This document shows, piece after piece, positions 12,906 through 23,706 of a stretch of 64,000 bases of DNA (position 1 is the stretch's first letter; the number at the start of each line of letters is the position of its first letter). The stretch spans positions 1,984,001-2,048,000 of the forward strand of contig NC_134028.1 in assembly GCF_964204645.1 (NCBI RefSeq), written 5' to 3'. The notes under the pieces are model-generated. The model was not told the DNA's origin. It saw only the letters and a list, made by a program, of their open reading frames with translations, and ran no database searches. This stretch comes from Tubulanus polymorphus (taxonomy: Eukaryota; Nemertea; Palaeonemertea; Tubulaniformes; Tubulanidae). A program made the position numbers and the translations under genes.

Positions 12906-15018
12906 ATGATGGATGAAAAAATACCTCTTTTAGTTTTCTTGATATTGTTTGTGAGTTATTCTTACGGGTGAGTTTCAAATACGATATGCAAAAGGTTAAC
13001 ACCCAAATACACGATGTAACATAACACGATTCTTTGACTTGTGTAATTTTGGATTCAGGCGTTTTGAAAATGCATTTGGTAAGAAAATATTCTGGCACGG
13101 TTCCGGAACTCCAATTTGGTACATGCCGAAGTTGAAATGCGCCGATTGGACTCCCAAACAACCTTGGAAATACATCTGCTGCAACAATAAACTCGTTCCC
13201 AGGCAACAGTACGACAGCTGCTGCAGTGGCACGCTGTATCGTACCTGTACGCACCTGTGCTGCGGCACGTGGCTGTACGATCGTTACGGTAAGATGGGAT
13301 GCTGCGGCGACGAGACATATCACAAGGATACCCAGATATGCTGTAATAGAATTGTTTACGACAAAATTAGCGCTCAGGATAAATGCTGCGGTTTAATGTC
13401 GTAAGTGAAAGAAGAATATCAAATCCAAGAGATTTTCCTACCGGCAATATTCATAACTGCATTCTTCATTTACTTCTTGATCAACAGCTACAACAGCAAC
13501 AACGAAATTTGCTGCGACGGTGAACTACACTGGAGGTCTTATCATCATCGGACGATCTGTTGTGGAAAGGGTATTTACAACAGCGACCATTTCAAATGTT
13601 GCGGCGAAAATGTTAAATCCAAAACTGTCGCCCCGGATCGGTATTTCCAATGCTGCATGAACGGCCCGACTAAACAGAAATGGTTCGATCCGAGAAAGGA
13701 ACTCTGCTGCCGCGGAAATGTCAAGACATCAATTCTCGGGATCGCGTTCCGCGCTAACGTAATATTTCTTTCAAAGGCCTAAGTTTTCATGAAAAAATAT
13801 CATTATCTTACAAATAGGGACTGGGATACCTTACGTTCTTCCGTGTTCAACCTTTTTCTAATTCACGATAGCTAATGTATATGAAAGATATATTGAACTT
13901 ATACTTGTAGTACGTTTGTTGTGGTAATCAGCAAATTGATACGGTGCATTATGTGTGCTGTAACGGGAAGTATGCTCACGAGAAAGAGCCGTGGATGTCA
14001 CCAAAAACACGCCGGATCTGTTGCGGTTCCATCAAACCACGCCCTTACCAAACTCATCTTTGTTGCAGTAAAAACAATCGCTACAAACTTCATATCGGTG
14101 CTATTTACGCGTATAGAAAGTGCTGCGGGTTAAACTCTTATGATCCGAGAACTCATTTCTGCTGCGGAGGACTCGTTAATCCGAGGAAATACGGAAAATA
14201 CACGCGTTGTTGTAAACGGCTTATTTACGACGTCCGGTTATATATCTGCTGCCATTGTAGCCTGTACCAGAGAACCGGTCCTCGGATGGGTAAGAAATGA
14301 AATTTGCTCATTTTTGAACGATCATTAGTTCGATGACCTCCTATGCTGGGTAGTTACACAGTCGATATCACAACTTTTTCTTTATAGCTTGTTGTGGAGC
14401 AAGGCGCCATGTTCGGTATTTGGAACGATCGAAAACTGGTCAAGAGCACTGGAGATCACACGGTAAGAATGAACCTGCGGACAATATGCGCAAAACAATT
14501 TTGTATTTACTTGAGCTTTGTTTTAAGGTTTGTTGCCGTATAACCGCGATACACACACGTGTTGTTGTGGAATAGTCAAACGAAAACGGAAGTCAGTTGG
14601 ATCGCGAGCAGTTTGGAAATGTTGCCAATTCCGACCGTACAACGCTCGAACCCATTTCTGTTGCCATGGACGAGTTTACAAAAGACTTCGTCAATCCACT
14701 GTCAGAGCGTAAGTACTGACGATACCCTGCGAGGAAGCTGAATCCATCTCCAACTCTAATCATCTTTGACACAGAGGACTTATCTATTATCGTGATTCCA
14801 TTTAATTCTTTATTTTCTTAATATTGTTCAGTTGTTGTGGAGGCGAGATCTTCTCTGTGAATCAGCACGAATGCTGCGGTGGGAGTATACACGCTAGAAA
14901 TGACTGTTATCGCTGTTGCGCTGGACTGTTTTGGTACAACGTCAAATATGACCGATGCAAAAAAGGACATGTGGATATCAGGGATACACCATTGAATATT
15001 CACTGCCCGTCTCAGTGA
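12906..15018 (+). CDS. Galaxin-like secreted di-cysteine repeat protein
   Basis: Predicted 498-aa secreted protein. Exons: 12906-12967, 13059-13400, 13488-13758, 13911-14289, 14388-14462, 14528-14708, 14832-15018; phases agree throughout. Residues 2-21 are a signal peptide (PLLVFLILFVSYSYG). The mature chain carries about 26 Cys-Cys pairs in repeats of the form CCG..Y......CC (for example YDPRTHFCCGG, YNARTHFCCHG), the hallmark of galaxins. Galaxins were first found in the coral skeletal matrix, and related proteins occur widely in bilaterians. A role in an extracellular or mineralised matrix is possible but inferred. The exon 14388-14462 has only one pair and looks degenerate. The exon 13488-13758 continues past its last pair to a donor at 13759. 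The 3' end is repeated as a damaged fragment at 18884-19238. Confidence 0.9.
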
Positions 15019-15652
15019 GGCCGTCACTTTCGGCTGTGGACTTTTCATGGAAGCTCATTTATATTCATCTGAATATGTGTCGCTGTGAGATCAGAAGACA
15101 GTAGATTTTAACTTTAGTATTCACTTGGCCTTGTAAAGTGTCTTTTATTTGGCTACATAAATTGTGTCAGTGTTCTGGATGGGAGCCAAGGCATTGAAAA
15201 ATCGTGTAATTCAGTTGAGAAACACCGGACCATAGTTGACACGATATAGTTGTATATTTTTGTTTGTTTTGAATAGATTTAGATCAGTAACTCATTTAGT
15301 TTTGTTGAATAGAAATTTCTTGGAATGACTCGGTGAAAGTGGTTGCTTGAATAGTATACACAGAGATACGACTAAACTATTAGAAAATATGGAAATTGAT
15401 AAGAAATGCGAATCATTTGAGGAATCCAAGAAAGAATTTCTTTATTGTTTAGCGTTAATGAATAAAGATACTTTATATTTCAAATCTTGCTGTCCTCATG
15501 GATTTCTTCAGTGTGTGGGTAAATCTAAAAATTGTAAAGATATCACATTGCTTGGTTTCTCTCGGTCTTAACTGGTGGATTTGTTGTCATTTCATGATTT
15601 ACACTCACCCAATAGTAGCAAGCAAGTTGGGTGCCTTTATTCAATCATGTTG
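15019..15652. other. Interval between galaxin-like stop and cysteine-rich gene 1 (convergent)
   Basis: 634 bp between converging genes, holding both 3' UTRs. Apart from a small frame at 15389-15571 that is partly kept in the second unit (see findings), there is no coding signal. The homologous interval of unit 2 is 19239-19881. Confidence 0.5.
15637..15642 (-). terminator. Polyadenylation signal, cysteine-rich gene 1
   Basis: AATAAA on the minus strand, 10 bases past the stop codon at 15653-15655. The same signal at the same distance is at 19865-19870 in the second copy. Confidence 0.65.
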
Positions 15653-18266
15653 TTAGCCCCTGTGATAACCCCAAGCTGCAAAGAAGCATGGATGTATTAT
15701 ATCATAAACCCAATCAAAACACACCAATGATGATTACTAGTTTACGGTTAAACACAACTAGCTGCTGTTTTCTCATCCTCCCCCAGCAGGGATTCGAACC
15801 TGATGGCATCGAGATTGCCACGGCACAAAACCCTGCCATAATCGACCGTGCCAACAGGTTCGAGTCCCTGCAGAGGGAGGATGCTGTTTTCTGAGTTTAG
15901 CTCTTACCTGGTACACAGGTCGGTACCATTGCTTGTGTACACGCATAGCCAGGGGGACAGTACGGTTGCCTCAAGACACATTTTTCATGAGGATTACATC
16001 GTCCCTAAAGAAACAATATTCTCAGAAGAGTAAAGATTTATGAAAGAATTATCATCATTCAATTTCATTATTCATTCAAATAGAATAACGATAACTTACA
16101 TTGCATGGATCTGAAAAGAACGAAATTTTCGGATATCATTCATAGGTTTAGTATATTTTCCAGCTGTTTATAAATTCCGACATACCCACCCGGTTCCTGG
16201 CATGAAGCTATCGGATCACAAGGTGCTCTGAAACATCTGGGTTGAGTTACCTTACATTCTTGACCGGCTAGACAAGTTACAGCCTAGAGTAGCGGACAAA
16301 CAATGAACATTTTATAAATACGTAGCAAGATATCTGACCACGTTCTTTAAGAAATATACTATAGACCGAGCGATATATGGACGTAATCACAGATAATCAA
16401 TTGTAATCAATAGTAATTACAAATTTCATAAAACGAATGAGAAAACAACAAGACAACTACTAAGGAAATCTGTGACGTCCTGTTTTGGCTGTGTCCTGAC
16501 TTACCGCGCAAAGAGAAGCTTTCGCCACGCATACTGGTGTACCATCACATGGAGGCCCGACACAAATCTTACAAATTTCGTCATCGGTACATTCCTTATC
16601 CTGTCGGTTCGATATTGAGATAAATATTAATGCACTAAATAAGTAGTATAAATCAAATTACCAGAATGTATATTCCACTGGAGATCATCTAAAAAACGCC
16701 CCAATAATCATAAAAGTAACACTCGTGGTTTCACACACGATGTTGCCTTGCATGTGGCCCCGCCATACAGTCCGAGCCGTCACCTAACAGGATTTACCGA
16801 TTGATTTACTAGGAAATAATTTCAAATTCCATTAATGCCGATATCATCAGAATATAATATAATTTTGACTTACAGGCGTCCTTAGTGGATATTAAAGACA
16901 TGCATAGCTTACCCGACACGTTTCTGAAATAGTTTTAGAAATTTGTTAGTTAGTTTATTCCTTTCAGTACCTCTAATACAGTAACATATGGACAAATGAA
17001 ACTTACTTGGTCTACAATATCCTCGTCCCTGTCCATGCCAACCCCATCCGTGGTGGTTTACTTCACATATTTCATTTGCCGTACATTTACCCTGATAGAA
17101 GATACCCATATCAGAATTAAAAAAGTACACTTTACATAAATTGGATCATTGGATAAAGCATAGAACTTATTGGTTTCTGATGAACACCAGACTTACTTCG
17201 CATGGATCTGTAAGAAAAGAGAAATACAGAATACATGACGAATTTAAGGTGCACAAAAGAGGAATTTTATTTTCATTTACCAAAAAATTACATGCCTCTC
17301 TTGCAAATAGCAATCGGGTTACAAGGGTGACGATAACAACGTGGTGTAATAATTTCACACGTTTCCTCTGTTTTACAGCTGGCTTCCTATGAGGAAGAAA
17401 AGATGATGAAAGTCTTGCTCTTAATAATGAATCAAAATATAACTTGAAATACCTAAGATCATTATTTCTCAAATAGGTTAGAATTTGAGAGATCACAAAA
17501 CATGTATGAGAGGTTAGAGAGAGTTGAGTTGAATATTTGACTTACATCACACATAGACTGTTTGGTGACACATTTTCCAACTGTTGGGCAACCGCCCCAT
17601 CTGTAGCATTGTACCTGCTCTTCTATACAAACCTCAGCATCCGTGCACGTAAGATCCTATGAAATCACGTGGGCACAAGGTATCAGTCAGTTACATTGCG
17701 AGGATACACCAGGCCCTAGTACATCGAGAAAATAATGCGACGGAAAACGATCTTACCCGACAAGTAGCTGAAAAACGAAAAATAACATTATTGAAGAAAA
17801 AGATGAGAATCAACACTTTTTCTTCTTCAGATGCGTAAAAAAGTTTTGCCGATTAGTTTAATTAGGGATGTGGGTTAAATTCTCTAATCGTTACCTGCGC
17901 GGCAGTATGGACGTTTCATATATCCCCATCCGTTGCCTCCTTCGCATATTTCATCTGCTTCGCAGTTACCCTTCAAAATGTAAAATGAGTGATTTTTAAA
18001 ATCAACAGAGTTAGAAAAAAAAATTGAATTAATTCAGATTATTGAAACTTACACCGCATGGGTCGGAACTAGCTGGAGAAAAAACAAAACAAACGCAAAA
18101 ATGAAATAACATTCAATAGAATAATGATTCATACGTAATTCTGTAAAATTGCTTTCTTTAACTCGTTTATTCGTAACATTACCGGTATTGTTATCAGTGC
18201 GTGCTTACCGTTAACAGAATGATAAGCAATGACAAGAAAAACGAGGAGACTCATTAACGATTGCAT
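15653..18266 (-). CDS. Secreted modular cysteine-rich protein, copy 1 (unrecognised family)
   Basis: I do not recognise the family. Fourteen exons, in order: 18209-18266, 18053-18072, 17895-17970, 17757-17767, 17546-17656, 17296-17386, 17197-17207, 17007-17091, 16913-16923, 16505-16600, 16190-16283, 16100-16110, 15908-16004, 15653-15675. They give 264 aa with a signal peptide (MQSLMSLLVFLVIAYHSVNG) and no membrane segment. A five-exon module is repeated: a micro-exon for DPC, a G.C....EIC exon, an 11-nt exon for TCR, a D..C.D.E.C exon and a C....C.......PC.P.A.C exon. Two full modules are followed by a truncated third ending AWGYHRG. Four micro-exons are 11 nt and one is 20 nt. The donor of exon 6 is GC (AG|GCATGT), where copy 2 has GT; if it is not spliced, the protein stops within four codons. 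It converges on the galaxin-like gene. Confidence 0.82.
15764..15891. mobile_element. Foldback element with 9-bp target duplication, unit 1 only
   Basis: The 110-bp insertion 15773-15882 is flanked by direct repeats GCTGTTTTC at 15764-15772 and 15883-15891. Its ends are inverted copies of about 28 bp: ATCCTCCCCCAGCAGGGATT then CGAACCTG, and CAGGTTCGAG then TCCCTGCAGAGGGAGGAT. Each end contains a tRNA B-box-like GGTTCGA(A/G)TCC. The matching place in unit 2 (about 19985-20002) has the empty site, so insertion followed the duplication, or the element was lost cleanly from unit 2. A 9-bp TSD fits Mutator-like elements; a tRNA-derived origin is the alternative. Confidence 0.8.
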
Positions 18267-18289
18267 CGTGTAAGATTTAGATATATCTC

Positions 18290-18320
18290 ACTGATACAAG
18301 CTGAAAGAATGACTTTATAA
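18290..18320 (-). promoter_or_regulatory. Core promoter of cysteine-rich gene 1 (TATA and initiator)
   Basis: On the minus strand a TATA box (TTTATAAA, TATAAA at 18314-18319) lies about 27 bases before an initiator-like TCAGT at 18290-18294. The initiator is about 26 bases before the start codon at 18266. Spacing matches metazoan TATA-Inr promoters. The function is inferred from motif and spacing. Confidence 0.55.
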
Positions 18321-18883
18321 ACAATGCTTTCAAAATTTGTTTATATACGTTTATATGTATGACATAAAGGGCACAGCCGACGTACGTAAACTACGTCCCA
18401 CGGATGCGTCCAGCAGGTGTATTCAATAGAATTTTTTGGTAATTGTCATCAATTTAATGATATTTTTCGTGATAAAGTCTGTTTAAGCTACCTACATGAT
18501 ACCACGTGTCGATAAGATAAATTATTCTAAAGGTGCACACATGTGCCGTTTGGATTTCTTCGTAAAAAAAACTCCTAAAAGAATCGAATGGATCAATAGA
18601 CGCTTTAATGGTTGATGGTGTCAGTCACATCTTGTATGAATATCCATAGGGCGTTATTGATACTTTGGTTTGCTTAAAAAGATATGTGAAATTCAGAATT
18701 TTTCTTCAAAATTTTGATTAATCGATGTATAAAATGATTTTATCTTTTCTGTTACAACTTGTTGGCGGAAAATTATCTATTTGATCACACCGTATATACA
18801 TATGGACCGCTCCAAATCAAAAAGAGATCCAAACTGACTATAGAAATCTTAGCCAAAGCAAGGATATATGGATATCCGAAATC
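18321..18883. other. Upstream flank of cysteine-rich gene 1 and duplication junction
   Basis: Non-coding. Up to about 18800 it is homologous to 22524-22965 (both contain GTTGATGGTGTCAGTCACAT). From about 18800 to 18883 it is unique, a short filler between the two duplication units. The open frame 18759-18947 runs through the junction and is not a gene. Confidence 0.6.
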
Positions 18884-19238
18884 TATCTGTTGCCATGGAC
18901 GAGTTTCAAAAGACGTCGTCAATCCACTGTCAGAGCGTAAGTACTGACGATACACTGCGAAGAAGCTGAATCCATCTCCAACTCTAATCATCTTTCAGGA
19001 CTTATCTATTATGGTGATTCCATTTAATTCTTTATTGTCTTAACTGTTTAGTTGTTATGGAGGCGAGATCTTCTCTAAGAATCAGCACGAATGCTGCGGT
19101 GGGAGTATACACGCTAGAAATGACTGTTATCGCTGTTGTGCTGGACTGTTTTGGTACAACGTCAAATACGACAGATGCAGAAAAGGACACGTGGATATCA
19201 GGGATACGCCATTGAATATTCACTGCCCGTCTCAGTGA
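18884..19238 (+). pseudogene. Galaxin-like 3' fragment (pseudogene, unit 2)
   Basis: A copy of the end of the penultimate galaxin exon (from TGTTGCCATGGACGAGTTT, donor kept at about 18937) and of the last exon (19052-19238, TGA kept). It has no upstream exons or start codon. Compared with 14660-14708 the first part has lost one base after GAGTTT, which shifts the frame. The first Cys-Cys of the last exon has become Cys-Tyr (TGTTAT). It is dead debris of the tandem duplication, though the last exon is otherwise open. Confidence 0.85.
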
Positions 19239-19881
19239 GGCCGTCATATTCCTCAGAATCGGCTGTGGACTTTATATAGCAGCCCATTTTTATTCGACTG
19301 AATATGTGTCGCTTTGAGTTCAGAAGACAGTAGATTTTAACTTTCCGCATAGTATTCGCTTGGCTTTGTAAAGTGTCTTGTATTTTGGAACATAAATTGT
19401 GTCAGTATTCTAGGTTGGGGCCAAAGCATTAAAAAATTGTGTAATTCGGTTGAGAATCACCGTACCATATATAACACAATATAGTTGAATCATTTTCTTT
19501 GTTGCGAACAAAAACTTAGATCATTTAGTTTTGTTGAATAAAAATTTCTTGGAATGACTCGGTGAAAGTGGTTGGTTGAATAGTATACACAAAGATACGA
19601 CTTAACTATTAGAAAATATGGAAATTGATAAGAAATGCGAATCATTTGAGGAATCCAAGAAAGAATTTCTTTATTGTTTCGCGTTAATGAATAAAGATAC
19701 TTTATATTTCAAATCTTGCTGTCCTCATGGTTTTCTTCAGTGTGCGGGGTAAATCTAAAAATTATCAAATATCACATTGTTTGGTTTCTCATGGTCTGAA
19801 CTGGTGGATTTGTTGTCATTTCATGATTTACACTTACCCAATAGAAGCAAGCAAGTTGGATGCCTTTATTCAATCATGTTG
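19239..19881. other. Interval between galaxin fragment and cysteine-rich gene 2
   Basis: Homologue of 15019-15652. Non-coding, with AATAAA for the minus-strand gene at 19865-19870. The small frame starting at 19618 matches 15389 onward but stops earlier. Confidence 0.5.
19865..19870 (-). terminator. Polyadenylation signal, cysteine-rich gene 2
   Basis: AATAAA on the minus strand, 11 bases past the stop codon at 19882-19884, at the same place as in copy 1. Confidence 0.65.
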
Positions 19882-22470
19882 TTATCCCCTGTAATAATTC
19901 CAAGCTGCAAAAAACCGCGAATACACAATATGTTAAAACGGCCCAACACACTCCACTGATCATAGTTAAACAGTTAAACATGGCTAGCAGATATTTTCTG
20001 AGTTTGAGCTCTTACCTGGTACACAGGTCGGTACCATCGCTTGTGCACAAGGATAGCCAGGATGACATTCTGGTCGCTTCACGACACACTTTTCATGAGG
20101 ATTACATCGTCCCTAAAGAAAAAATGGATCATCAGATGGGTAGGCCTATGAATTCATGAATAGAATGACTGATTATCAACATTCAAGTCAATTATTCATC
20201 CTAATAGAGTAAAGATTACTTACCTCGCATGGATCTGAAAAGAACGAAATTTTCGAAGATTATATAAACAATTAGGTTTTTATTTGTTAATTTTCCAGAT
20301 GTTTATATATTTCGACATACCCGTTTTCTGGCATATAGCTTTCGGATGACAAGGTGGTCTGTAACATCTGGGCTGAATAACCTTACATTCTTGGCCGTCT
20401 GGACAAGTTACAGCCTAGAGTAGCAGACAAACAATGAACATTTTATAAATACGTATCAAGATATCTGCCCACGTTCTTTAAAGCTTGAATTATAAATGAT
20501 ATAATAGTTTCAATATTAATCAAATAAAAATTGTAGATCGAGCCATATATGGACGTAATCACAGATAATCAATCATAATCATTACTTAATACAAAATCCA
20601 TTCTAAATGGATGACAAAACAACAGAACTACGAGGTGACATCATGTTTTGGCTGTGTCCTGACTTACCGCGCAAAGAGAAGCTTTCGCCACGCATACTGG
20701 TGTACCATCACATGGAGGCCCGACACAAATCTTACAAAATTCATCATCGGAACATTCCTTATCCTGTCGGTTCGATATTGAGATAAATATTAATGCACTA
20801 AATAAGTAGTATAAAATCAAATTACCAGAATAAATATTCCATTGGAGATGATCTTAAAAACGCCCCAATAATCATAATAGTAGAACTCGTGGTTTCACAC
20901 ACAATGTTGCCTTGCAAGTGGCCCAACAATGCAGTCCGAGCCGTCACCTAACAGGATTTAGTTTCATCCCAGGCGATGGATTTACTTGGAAAATAATTTC
21001 AAATTCCATTAATGCCGATATCATCAGAATAGAAAATAATTTTGACTTACAGGCGTCCTTAGCTGATATTAGAAAACAAACATGTATAGCTTACCCGACA
21101 CGTTTCTGAAATAGTTTTTGAAATGTGTTAGTTAGTTTTTTCCTTTCAGTACCTCTAATACAGTAATATATGGACAAATGAAACTTACTTGGTCTACAAT
21201 ATCCTCGCTTCTGTCCATGCCAACCCCATCCGTGGTGGTTTACTTCACATATTTCATTTGCTGTACATTTATCCTGATAGAAGATATAAATATCAGAATT
21301 GAAAAAATACACTTTGCACTAATTGGATCATTGGATAAAGAGTGGAACTTATTGGTTTCTGATGAACTCGAAAATGCTTACTTCGCATGGATCTGTAAAA
21401 AATGAAAATACAGAATACACGACAAATTTAAGGCGCACAAAACGAATTTATTTGCAAAAAATTATATATACCTTTCTGGCAAACAGCAATCGGGTTACAA
21501 GGGTAACGATAACAACGTGGTGTAATAATTTCACACGTTTCTTGTGTTTGACAGCTGGCTTCCTATGGGGAAGAAAAGATGACAAAAGTAATAAATGTTC
21601 TTGTCAATGGATTAAAACATAACTAGTAACACCTACGTAGGTCAAATTTTTGCAAAATAGTTAAAGTTTGAGAGACCATAAAACTTGTTTAAGAGATTAA
21701 AATTGAGTTGAATACATGACTTACGTCACACAGAGACTCTTTGGTGACACATTTTCCAACTGTTGGGCAATTACCCCATCTGTAGCATTTTGCCTGCTCT
21801 TCTATACAAACCTCATCATCTGCGCACATAAGATCCTATTAAATCACGTGGGCACAAGGTGTCAGTCGTTATCAATTACATTGCGGGGATACACCCAACC
21901 CATTCCGTTCTGTACACAGAGAGAAAATAATGCGACGGAAAATAACTACTTAAGTAGATTTGAATTCTTACCCGACAAGTAGCTGAAAAAAGAAAAATAA
22001 CATTTTTTGAAAAAAGAGGACGATCAACTTTTTATTTTTCCCAAATGCCTTCAAACGTTTTCACAGATTATAGCGATGTGGGTTAAATTCTCTGATCGTT
22101 ACCTGCGCGACAGTATGAACGTTGCATATATCCCCATCCGTTGCCTCTTTCGCATATTTCATCCGATTTGCATTTACCCTTCAAAATATAGAATGAGCGA
22201 TTTTTAAAATCGACAGTTAGAAAAAATATGATTCGATTTGATTCTTGAAACTTACATAGCATGGGTCGGAACTAGCTGGAGAAAAAACAGAACAAACGCA
22301 TGAATTAAATAACATAAATTGATGATTCTGATTTATAAATCTTTGAAATAGTTTCCTTTAACTCGTTGATTCGTACGTATCATTACCGGCATTGTTATCA
22401 GTGCGTGCTTACCGTTAACAGAATGATAAGCAATGACAAGCAAAACGAGGAGACTCATTAACGAATGCAT
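19882..22470 (-). CDS. Secreted modular cysteine-rich protein, copy 2 (unrecognised family)
   Basis: Paralog of the gene at 15653-18266 with the same 14-exon plan and the same length (264 aa). Exons: 22413-22470, 22256-22275, 22103-22178, 21972-21982, 21725-21835, 21472-21562, 21382-21392, 21189-21273, 21095-21105, 20668-20763, 20321-20414, 20224-20234, 20016-20112, 19882-19904. Every exon length equals that of copy 1 and all splice sites are GT-AG, including the exon-6 donor (AG|GTATAT). All module cysteines are kept while many intervening residues differ (first module GKCKSDEIC versus GNCEADEIC; last exon AWNYYRG versus AWGYHRG). This pattern suggests both copies have coded for protein since duplication. 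The TATA position reads TTTATGAA instead of TTTATAAA, so expression may differ. Confidence 0.85.
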
Positions 22471-23706
22471 CGTGTAAGATTTAGATATATCTCACTGATA
22501 CAAGCTGAAAGAATGACTTCATAAACAATGCTTTCAAAATTTGTTTATATACGTTTATATGTATGACATAAAGAGCACAGCCGACATACGTAACATACAT
22601 CCCTCGGATGCGCCCCGCAGGTGTGGTTAACTGATTTTTTGGGGTAATTTTCATCAATCTATTGTTTACATAATACCACATGTCGATAAGATTGATTGAT
22701 CCTATGGTGCACACATGTGCGGTTTAGATTTTTTCTTAAAAAGATCAAAAGAAATCGAATGGGAATAGACGCTTTAATGGTTGATGGTGTCAGTCACATC
22801 TTGTATAAATGCCCATTTGGCGTTATTGATACTTTGGTTTGCTTAAAAAGACTTGAATCTTTTAGATTTTTTCTTTAGAAATTTTGATAAAATGATGTAC
22901 ATTTATACGCAAAATGATGTAATCTTTTATGTTCCAACTTGAAAATCATGTATTTGATACCAATTATCGCATCGAGATAGAGAGAAAGGGAGAGAGAGAA
23001 CAAGGTTGCATAAGGACACGATGTTCCGCTGGTCAATAAATACATAACATTATCATACGTGATTAGATACTCTTTAATCAGAAGACACTTAGGCCTATAC
23101 TGTTAGTTCGACTGTCTTGTACGACAACAAAATTACATATTCAATATATACGCATATGTTATGCAAACTACTGTCCTTAAGTCATTACGGTTTGTCATTT
23201 AACTTCTAATTTTCTATCTATAATTGAATAAAACAGATTTGTCCTCTTTCAATTAATTTGACTCAACGGAAAGGAACAGCGACCGAACACATTGTTGTCT
23301 TTACAGTCAAGAGAAGAAAAGAAAGGTATGAGGGGAAATGCGTATAGTCACCGTGTTCGTTTGATAACCATCATTTAGAAACAATGAAATAACCGATGTA
23401 TATAGACACAGCTTTATCGATAGATAGGTAGGTATACCTGTTGTTGTTTACAATAGTTGCCTAGTGACATCATTCGTAGGACGCTTCTACATATTGATTG
23501 TTTCTCCAATATCACATGATCGGAGATAACTTTATCCGGATGTTAGGTTAAACTGAACCGCGCTCACTTTTGAGGATTTTAACAACGGTTCGATACAGCT
23601 TCATTTGTGAGGAATATTTAGTGCTCTCTGAATTCGCCGAAGACATCGGTAGCGCATCAGAAGAGGAATATTTAATTTTTGAAAGGAAAAAAAAGTAGTT
23701 AACATA
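22471..23706. other. Intergenic DNA upstream of the mesothelin-like gene
   Basis: The first about 500 bp are the upstream flank of cysteine-rich gene 2, homologous to 18267-18800. A GA-rich tract lies at about 22977-23003. The remainder presumably has the promoter and 5' UTR of the plus-strand gene starting at 23707. No other gene is visible. Confidence 0.5.

Larger units (their letters stand above)
14655..22965. repeat. Tandem segmental duplication (two units of about 4.1 kb)
   Basis: Unit 1 runs from about 14655 to 18800 and unit 2 from about 18884 to 22965. The offset is 4229 bp at the left edge (14660 matches 18889) and about 4169 bp near the right edge (18611 matches 22780). Exons, introns, UTRs and flanks align throughout, with scattered substitutions and indels. 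Each unit holds the galaxin 3' end (plus) and one complete cysteine-rich gene (minus). The left breakpoint lies inside the penultimate galaxin exon. The boundaries are by eye. Confidence 0.92.

Noticed and set aside
16740-16795. Sequence after an AG on the minus strand (GTGACGGCTCGGACTG) conserved in both duplicate units, considered as an extra exon
   Set aside because: The reading frame in phase hits a stop and the neighbouring exons (KTCR and DKECTDDEIC) already join in phase. All introns are conserved between these recent copies, so conservation is not evidence.
16909-17130. Minus-strand frames 16909-17130 and 21091-21312 as stand-alone small genes
   Set aside because: They are exon 8 of each cysteine-rich gene read into flanking introns.
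18759-18947. 62-codon frame ending in a Cys-Cys motif
   Set aside because: It runs from the filler sequence through the duplication junction into the frameshifted galaxin fragment; it has no start context or homology.
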